Shown: positions 5,701 through 8,701 of the stretch, piece after piece
Position numbering within the stretch: position 1 is the first letter of the stretch
Layout: each line of letters begins with the position of its first letter
NCBI GenBank assembly: GCA_030615035.1
Contig: JAUXAC010000032.1
Span: forward strand, 1 to 8,701
From: Dehalococcoidia bacterium
Lineage (GTDB): Bacteria > Chloroflexota > Dehalococcoidia > Dehalococcoidales > RBG-16-60-22
DNA length: 8,701 nucleotides
Direction: 5' to 3'
Position numbers and translations under genes: made by a program
Notes under the pieces: model-generated
The model's database searches: none
What the model saw: only the letters and a program-made list of their open reading frames with translations
What the model was told of the DNA's origin: nothing

Positions 5701-7446
5701 GAGCTTCTGAAAGATTTCCCACTTTCTCTCCAATTCAGAGGCCTTAGAGCCCTCTACGAGTATAGCAGCAGTATAAACAGACGGTGCAGTTCTAGCTGCA
5801 AGAGTCAATATCTGAGTTGCTAAGCTCGGAATCTTGCTAACAAGCGGAACTCTCGCAAGCATACCAATTGTAAAAGCTGGAGGCGAAATGAACAAAGCAG
5901 GAATAGATACCGCAAGTGCAGCCGTTTCAATAAGTGGACGCATCGGGACGTCTGCTCTAGTCATCAAGTCAAGTGGATGGGGTTCGCCCGGTTCGAGTGT
6001 TCCTTCAGCTCTCCTCTTCTCAAAGTCAGCGATTATGCTAGCTCTATCTGCCCCATCTATAACTTCGCCTTTGTACCACCAGAGAGCAGTGGGTTCACCC
6101 CTCTCGGCATGCCATACAGCAAGCTCCTTAATGTTATCAATGGGACGCATAACCATACCGACGACTTCGGGTGGGAGCTTCTCTCTGGTCATCAAGTCTA
6201 GAGGATGTCCACCCAAGTCAAACCACTCTCTAGAGTACATCCGTCCAGTACGGATGAGCTCATCTCTTCTGGCCTCATAGTCCTTAATGATTTGACTTCG
6301 CTCATCACCAGTGACGAGCTTTCCTTCGTACCACCATCTAATCTCTGGTGGAGCAACTCCTGGAGGAAGCGGGACTGCTCCCATCTGCTTCCGAGTGTCA
6401 GCAACTACGTCTTCACCAAACAACAAGTTAAGGTATTTATCGTCAACGTCCGCAACTATTGCCCCTGCCAGGTTATACAAGCCATCTGGAAGCCGGAATT
6501 CTATGACTGCAGCTCGGGCTTCATCTAGCTTAGTTCTATACTCAGCAGGTGTTACCTTTCCGGGTGTACCTGGAGGCCCAAGCATTGGAAACTTTTGGTA
6601 GAGCTCTTCTCTCTTTTCATAGTCTTCCCAAGAGACCTTAACGAACTCATCCTTAGCATAGTCGTATATCATTGGGAGCTCTTCATAACGTTCTCTAGCT
6701 TCTACAGCCCATCCAGGTATTATTCTACTATCTTCAGCTACTGTTCCCTTCTGATAGATACCAAGCTTAATCGCTCCATCGACATAGGCCTGCCCTTCAA
6801 GCCTACCTAGGTTCTTTAGGTCGATACGCGTTAACTTAATAGGCAAGCCTCTATAATCATAAACAGTAATAGGACCTTCCTCTATCGCCTTAAACTCCTC
6901 TCTATAATACTGATATTCAGACTTAGTGCCTATAAACTTCCTACCCTTCATCTTATCCGCCCACTTCTCACTGAACCCAGTCCAAGGGTCAATAGCTAGA
7001 GCCCCTGAAATTGGTTTAACAATTGAAACACCAGTAGGTGGAGTATAGGGAATATCAGGGAGTTTAGCCTCAGGGACAGCTAACAGCCTAGTAACTTCCG
7101 CTATTTGCTCAGGAGTACCAGGCTTATAGTATACTTCACCAGTATAAGGGTCCTTGACAATGACTAAGCCCTCAGTAGGTGATGCACCAACGACTAGTGG
7201 AGGAGGTCCGGGAGCAAGTTCTCTAAGAGGCTCTTCGACGGGTGGAGGTTCTGGTAACCCATATTCCTCTCCAGGTATAATTACCTCCTTCTTAGGTTTG
7301 TAAGGAGTCGGTAATACTTCACCTGGAGGAGTAGGAGGTTCAGGCAATCCGTATTCTTCACCCGGTACCATTTCCTCGCTTGAAGGAGTCATAACCGCTG
7401 GTGGTCCAACTAACTGTTCGCTTGGCGGTGTTGGTATTTTAGCCAT
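2779..7446 (-). CDS. 1555-aa proline-rich giant protein with repeats and hydrophobic core, candidate virion/host-attachment protein
   Basis: Regions in order: residues 1-90, Pro/Glu rich with PGEEYGLPEPP twice (28-38, 58-68); about 150-365, soluble and mixed; a duplicated module (370-421 and 455-497) built on WWY.G, D.E.RR and HPLDLMTR; hydrophobic segments at about 506-535, 541-565, 652-690, 698-715 and 727-745; 750-1195, mostly helical and charged; a Pro/Tyr/Arg tract with PPYVPPER in tandem (1223-1280); a beta-rich stretch (1285-1395, with WRQGFVWKYIPPP and VDLGVVDIYI); and a very basic end (1529-1543). The start is ATG at 7444-7446 with AAGGAG eight bases upstream. It follows the candidate coat gene and is coupled to a small membrane protein. 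Size, repeats and membrane-type core suggest a particle-surface, spike or membrane-inserting protein. No enzymatic motif is seen. A tape-measure role is possible but poorly supported by the strong proline content. Confidence 0.85.
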   Translation of the reverse strand: MAKIPTPPSEQLVGPPAVMTPSSEEMVPGEEYGLPEPPTPPGEVLPTPYKPKKEVIIPGEEYGLPEPPPVEEPLRELAPGPPPLVVGASPTEGLVIVKDPYTGEVYYKPGTPEQIAEVTRLLAVPEAKLPDIPYTPPTGVSIVKPISGALAIDPWTGFSEKWADKMKGRKFIGTKSEYQYYREEFKAIEEGPITVYDYRGLPIKLTRIDLKNLGRLEGQAYVDGAIKLGIYQKGTVAEDSRIIPGWAVEARERYEELPMIYDYAKDEFVKVSWEDYEKREELYQKFPMLGPPGTPGKVTPAEYRTKLDEARAAVIEFRLPDGLYNLAGAIVADVDDKYLNLLFGEDVVADTRKQMGAVPLPPGVAPPEIRWWYEGKLVTGDERSQIIKDYEARRDELIRTGRMYSREWFDLGGHPLDLMTREKLPPEVVGMVMRPIDNIKELAVWHAERGEPTALWWYKGEVIDGADRASIIADFEKRRAEGTLEPGEPHPLDLMTRADVPMRPLIETAALAVSIPALFISPPAFTIGMLARVPLVSKIPSLATQILTLAARTAPSVYTAAILVEGSKASELERKWEIFQKLPADKQDYWAKQLGYKTFEGLTDAKKAHVLLRYSVPAQVTLVEWEGAMMDVVDKTFGYTSKGAEWIRGQDVPAVVSEPAAFAGGLVVGALVAAPIFVAMIPTLAAHLVDKVPEQEADTFAALVAAGLVAFVMTEIPKKFKADPFLTTGWVAGFVIGPKSLLKLAEGVGARLNVPKYIAERGMAIEYSIVRTPTELFGKKLDMEMRGATEEAIRLLLEGKGEPGKWGEYYVEVPVGDGMIRLKVLGTAYQRVAPNTLFSGVPDITKFDPANPGKQILWGSPQLARRFAEMSASGERMVRPGVVEVYLGPEGFKPLGKNIMRAENLAEMRRLAGEAYNKGVAPGAYPPFKEYMRGIELEMTTIGPYTEVPGPGGKGISANIVMGAYSIQRYVLKGLGLEGYKGLSTRQVLSIRANASVNATYDFFLGWKGRMEALKKLVTEGREVRTPELLDYLRNESALGDLAELIHGRRRAVTIELAKEAPKEAAKTISDWLKTTEGKEYLRRQYELVKADYRTEAEFREAFKKLKGLEKYPEIMRRLEKQLIDATLKKELGRYASLFDEYLPEIRRRGDYTRAYIGYYTKLLEVGLARGVPREEAVEARRFIPREAIPERLVERIPPPAIIEYRPLEEYERPPEIPYEYLPPERPPYRPPYRPPYVPPERPPYVPPERPPYVPPERPPRYTPPKPPKVPPRIPPAPPEVVGIGEVRIPPGSIAWRQGFVWKYIPPPWKQPKPITLINKVPAGAVRTEMRTPRETIQLIGEPEARVPETVSVDLGVVDIYITDSGRNIAFKGGGMKTDVGTRIVGPEKGMSIPTKEAPLGVAGLKFGTSLEQLLIGKYETEALRDFGERTLTQRLSGMTAEEIAQGIKDAGLTKTEYKGEGKKRIDVNKERVEEILTHLPDRARANVRRLLEEKLYIPLPGARHAEVRPSWRRMGALEAEALGEEELRTRKKRAQKKLGKRQETSPSITGIRLL
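3634..3780 (-). repeat. tandem PPYVPPER-type repeat inside the giant gene
   Basis: Residues about 1223-1271 of the giant protein consist of repeats built on PPERPPYRPPY and three near-identical PPYVPPER units, followed by PPKPPKVPPRIPP. On the DNA the unit is a degenerate tandem repeat of about 24 bases. The tract should form an extended polyproline rod with regularly spaced Tyr and Arg, separating the helical middle from the beta-rich end. Such tracts often vary in copy number between relatives. Confidence 0.85.
5956..6339 (-). repeat. duplicated protein module in the giant gene
   Basis: Residues 370-421 and 455-497 share the order WWY[EK]G[KE], G..[DR]R[SA], II.D[YF]E.RR, and end in HPLDLMTR. 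Copy one occupies about 6184-6339 and copy two about 5956-6084. Copy two is shorter between the RR and HPLDLMTR blocks. The duplication lies immediately before the first hydrophobic segment. Confidence 0.8.
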
Positions 7447-7477
7447 TATATGAACTCCTTAGAAAGCACTTCATAAA

Positions 7478-7505
7478 GGAGGCGGTCCCATTTAGGACCG
7501 CCTCC
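7478..7505 (-). terminator. strong hairpin between 68-aa and giant genes, probable partial terminator
   Basis: GGAGGCGGTCC (7478-7488) and GGACCGCCTCC (7495-7505) form a perfect 11-bp GC-rich stem with a 6-base loop. Read leftward, it is followed by TTTATG, a short U-tract. It lies after the 68-aa gene and about 30 bases before the giant gene. It probably ends most transcripts after the small gene while letting some through, and may also protect the 3' end of the short message. Confidence 0.6.
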
Positions 7506-7510
7506 AAACT

Positions 7511-7527
7511 GCTGCCGTTTAGGCAGC
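7511..7527 (-). other. hairpin with the 68-aa gene's stop codon in its loop
   Basis: GCTGCC (7511-7516) and GGCAGC (7522-7527) pair over a 5-base loop. The TAA stop (7519-7521) of the 68-aa gene lies in that loop. It stacks a few bases from the larger hairpin at 7478-7505, so the two may act together as an end-of-message structure. Confidence 0.5.
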
Positions 7528-7725
7528 GCCCCTCACTTTGGTTAGGAGCATGAAGAGACCAACGATTACGACGATACCTATCACCGTGGGTATCAGGATG
7601 AACATCGTAATTGTGGCTGTGTCCCAACCGCTAGTATCCTGGCCCATGATGATTTTCATCGACACCGCGATGGCTATGGCACCCAGCAAACCAGCTACCA
7701 AGGCATTAATTATGGTGTTTGTCAA
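7519..7725 (-). CDS. 68-aa two-helix membrane protein, candidate coat protein
   Basis: Two hydrophobic helices make up nearly the whole protein: about residues 5-27 (IINALVAGLLGAIAIAVSM) and 39-62 (ITMFILIPTVIGIVVIVGLF). A short polar turn (QDTSGWDTA) joins them, and a small basic end (TKVRGAA) follows. This size and plan is that of coat proteins of archaeal spindle-shaped viruses (the VP1/VP3 type), which have two membrane-like helices and little else; that is a similarity of plan, not a demonstrated match. The likely start is TTG at 7723-7725: GGAGG (7736-7740) lies ten bases upstream, a stop closes the frame at 7741-7743, and the next Met is inside helix one. It is the first gene of the operon, next to the promoter, and is followed by two hairpins, as expected for an abundant product. 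A pilin-like subunit or holin is an alternative. Confidence 0.7.
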   Translation of the reverse strand: MTNTIINALVAGLLGAIAIAVSMKIIMGQDTSGWDTATITMFILIPTVIGIVVIVGLFMLLTKVRGAA

Positions 7726-7780
7726 CCCTATGTAACCTCCTTAACTTATTTAGGCACCCCACCTATATGAGTTCCCACTG

Positions 7781-7814
7781 ACTATAGCTTAGCACTTTTA
7801 AGTCTTGGACACAA
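7781..7814 (-). promoter_or_regulatory. leftward operon promoter
   Basis: Read leftward, TATAGT (7781-7786) is a good -10 with the extension CTAAGC before it. TTGTGT (7809-7814) lies 22 bases further upstream. The 35-base stretch matches the rightward promoter at about 21 positions, including a perfect CTAAGCTATA (7783-7792 here). A start near 7774 would give a leader of about 35 bases before the ribosome binding site of the 68-aa gene. The spacer is long for sigma-70, so the upstream contact may be an activator site. An archaeal TATA reading (TTAAAA nearby) is possible. Confidence 0.5.
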
Positions 7815-7890
7815 CGCTGATGATATCAGGCAATCCCTTCCCTCATTATACCATAAAAATCACTTAGACACAACATTGATAATATTAAGC
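7803..7890 (+). repeat. 29-bp imperfect direct repeat, two copies
   Basis: Copies at 7803-7831 and 7862-7890 agree at 22 of 29 positions, are spaced 59 bases apart, and share GACACAAC followed by TGATRATAT. The stretch between and after them (about 7844-7899) is A/T-rich. The spacing is five to six helical turns, so proteins on both copies would face nearly the same side. They may be operators or iteron-like replication sites. Confidence 0.65.
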
Positions 7891-7949
7891 TTCTATAAAG
7901 ACCTCTGGTGTCTGATGTTGATGATAGCCAAATAGAAGAACTATCATCA
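7818..7949. promoter_or_regulatory. TGATRATA box array with inverted pair
   Basis: TGATGATA occurs exactly at 7818-7825, 7919-7926 and, inverted, at 7942-7949. A variant TGATAATA is at 7877-7884. The last two exact boxes form a stem of about 13 bp with one mismatch (7915-7927 with 7941-7953) around a 13-base loop. Four related boxes in fewer than 140 bases between two divergent promoters suggest binding sites for a repressor or replication initiator. The winged-helix proteins of the leftward operon are candidate binders, by inference. Confidence 0.55.
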
Positions 7950-7956
7950 CCATTGA

Positions 7957-7969
7957 CTTTGAGTCAAAG
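7957..7969. promoter_or_regulatory. 13-bp palindrome CTTTGAGTCAAAG, possible operator
   Basis: This perfect palindrome around a central G covers the proposed -35 of the rightward promoter (TTGAGT, 7959-7964). A dimeric protein bound here would block or contact RNA polymerase. An overlapping pairing TTGACT/AGTCAA (7953-7958/7962-7967) also exists. Confidence 0.45.
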
Positions 7970-7986
7970 TAGCACTAAGCTATAAG
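7959..7986 (+). promoter_or_regulatory. rightward promoter of the 90-aa gene
   Basis: TTGAGT (7959-7964) and TATAAG (7981-7986) are separated by 16 bases, close to a bacterial housekeeping promoter. CTAAGCTATA (7975-7984) is the mirror copy of the leftward promoter element. The predicted start, about 7993, leaves a short leader containing the ribosome binding site. An archaeal TATA box here would put the start beyond that site, so a bacterial-type reading fits better. Confidence 0.55.
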
Positions 7987-8012
7987 CAGATTAAAGAAAG
8001 GAGGTCGAAAAA

Positions 8013-8285
8013 ATGCCGCTCACCCAAGCACAGAAGGATGCAGCCAAAGCACGCCGAGAGCGAATCATGGCTGCGGCCAAAAAGGGAGGCTACGTTCCAC
8101 AAAAGAGAGTAGGCCTGGGTCTTACTATTAAAAAGGTAAGCAGGACCGGCACCACCTACTACTACACCCCATGGAAGACGCTTACCCCCGAACAGAAGCG
8201 CAAACGGATTGAGTACGGTAAGAGATACGCTGCCGAACAGAGACGTATGGCACGGGCTTACCGTGAAGAACACGGTATGGACTAA
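8013..8285 (+). CDS. 90-aa very basic protein, candidate nucleic-acid binding
   Basis: This is the only rightward gene. About 23 of 90 residues are Lys or Arg. Residues 4-24 form a basic helix (TQAQKDAAKARRERIMAAAKK). Residues 31-54 look like strands and end in an aromatic run (TTYYYTPW). Residues 58-86 form a second basic helix (TPEQKRKRIEYGKRYAAEQR and on). The start is ATG at 8013-8015 with AAAGGAGG (7997-8004) eight bases upstream. It has its own promoter and ends before a strong hairpin. Its Arg codons are mainly CGN (8 of 12), whereas the 77-aa leftward gene relies on AGA and AGG. It may be an early regulator or DNA-packaging protein; the single-gene unit opposite a structural operon fits a regulator, but no family is recognised. 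Confidence 0.85.
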   Translation: MPLTQAQKDAAKARRERIMAAAKKGGYVPQKRVGLGLTIKKVSRTGTTYYYTPWKTLTPEQKRKRIEYGKRYAAEQRRMARAYREEHGMD

Positions 8286-8301
8286 TTTGCGTGACGGCCT
8301 A

Positions 8302-8332
8302 AGGAAAGGAGAGCTTGGAGCTCTCCTTTCCT
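8302..8332. terminator. hairpin between convergent genes, probable two-way terminator
   Basis: AGGAAAGGAGAGC (8302-8314) and GCTCTCCTTTCCT (8320-8332) form a perfect 13-bp stem with a 5-base loop. It lies 16 bases after the stop of the 90-aa gene and 8 bases beyond the polymerase stop on the other strand. Neither side has a strong T-tract (ATTATT follows on the + strand), so it may end transcription in both directions imperfectly or mainly stabilise the 3' ends. Confidence 0.65.
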
Positions 8333-8340
8333 ATTATTAC

Positions 8341-8701
8341 CTAACTCCAGCACTTACCTACACTCATATCAACTTCGAAAGGCATATCAGTCCTTAACAA
8401 CTCCTGAGCGCGCCTGCTACAAAACTCCTTAATCTGTGGTATTAACACATCTGCTTTGCCCTCGTCTATTGACATCAGTATAGAGTCGTGCGTTGGGAGT
8501 AGTGGTAGTACTAAGTCGCGGTCAAACCCATTGTAGATGCCTATCATAATAAGTAGGTTCGTATCTGTCGCGGTTGACTGAATATCAAAGTTACGCGCTT
8601 CGTGCTCAACCTCCTTAACATTATCAAGTGTAATCAGCCCCCACCTTCTCTTCCTACCATAGTAAGACCTGACCTCACCCGTCTCGTGTACCTCTTTAAC
8701 T
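8341..8701 (-). CDS. family A DNA polymerase, C-terminal part, 5' end beyond window
   Basis: Translating leftward from the window edge gives 119 residues before TAG at 8341-8343. EARNFDIQSTATDTN is the conserved polymerase A stretch after the fingers (E. coli Pol I: RAAINAPMQGTAADI). LPTHDSILMSI is palm motif C, with its catalytic Asp in the HD pair. MPFEVDMSVGKCW matches the end of Pol I (VPLLVEVGSGENW). The preceding YYGRKRRWG corresponds to the basic GR.R segment. The reaction is template-directed DNA synthesis. The residue after HD is Ser instead of the usual Glu of HDE. Only the palm end is visible, so exonuclease domains cannot be judged. It runs convergently to the 90-aa gene and ends right at the hairpin. 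It is most likely the element's own replication polymerase; a repair-type host PolA is less likely given the neighbourhood. Confidence 0.9.
   Translation of the reverse strand, partial: VKEVHETGEVRSYYGRKRRWGLITLDNVKEVEHEARNFDIQSTATDTNLLIMIGIYNGFDRDLVLPLLPTHDSILMSIDEGKADVLIPQIKEFCSRRAQELLRTDMPFEVDMSVGKCWS

Noticed and set aside
5834..6280. 148-aa open frame on the + strand
   Set aside because: It is antisense to the giant gene's duplicated module and hydrophobic core, with no binding site and a shadow-like composition.
7817..7823. Hammerhead-like CTGATGA
   Set aside because: No matching GAAA core or flanking stems follow; the bases belong to the TGATRATA box repeat.
7803..7949. CRISPR array
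   Set aside because: Only two imperfect long repeat copies with irregular box spacing; there is no repeat-spacer pattern and no cas gene.
7980..8273. 97-aa open frame on the - strand
   Set aside because: It mirrors the 90-aa gene, which has a clear promoter, binding site and terminator; this frame has none.

Overview
The window looks like part of a compact viral or virus-like genome, or a closely related mobile element, from an uncultured prokaryote. Genes are tightly packed, most have no recognisable cellular homologue, and the only clear enzyme is the C-terminal end of a family A DNA polymerase. The host is uncertain. Strong AGGAGG-type ribosome binding sites, a TTGAGT-16-TATAAG promoter and the family A polymerase favour a bacterial-type expression system. 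The candidate coat protein (68 aa, two membrane helices) instead has the plan of coat proteins from archaeal spindle-shaped viruses. No tail, portal, terminase or classical phage capsid gene is visible.

Layout. Positions 1-415 hold no convincing gene: a TG-rich block (1-160) is followed by a stretch dense in hairpins, with a possible pseudoknot (162-409), that may be a structured RNA. Positions 416-7725 form one leftward operon of nine genes. In transcription order they are: a 68-aa two-helix membrane protein; a 1555-aa proline-rich protein with internal repeats and a hydrophobic core; a 61-aa two-helix membrane protein; a 129-aa protein; a 58-aa acidic protein; three consecutive proteins with winged-helix-like segments (81, 258 and 113 aa); and a 77-aa very basic protein. 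Genes overlap by ATGA or sit so close that stop codons fall inside the next ribosome binding site. Two hairpins directly after the 68-aa gene could cut transcription before the giant gene, as expected if a coat protein is needed in excess.

Positions 7726-8012 are a divergent control region. It has two mirror-image promoters sharing the 10-bp element CTAAGCTATA, and between them a set of TGATRATA boxes, a 29-bp imperfect direct repeat and a palindrome. It may combine a transcription switch with a replication origin. A single rightward gene (90 aa, very basic) follows. A strong hairpin separates it from the convergent polymerase gene, which runs off the right edge.

In the likely reading, the leftward operon is a virion and assembly module, the basic proteins bind nucleic acid, the winged-helix proteins are regulators or DNA-binding structural proteins, and the polymerase replicates the element. 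Apart from the polymerase, functions are inferred from sequence composition and position.
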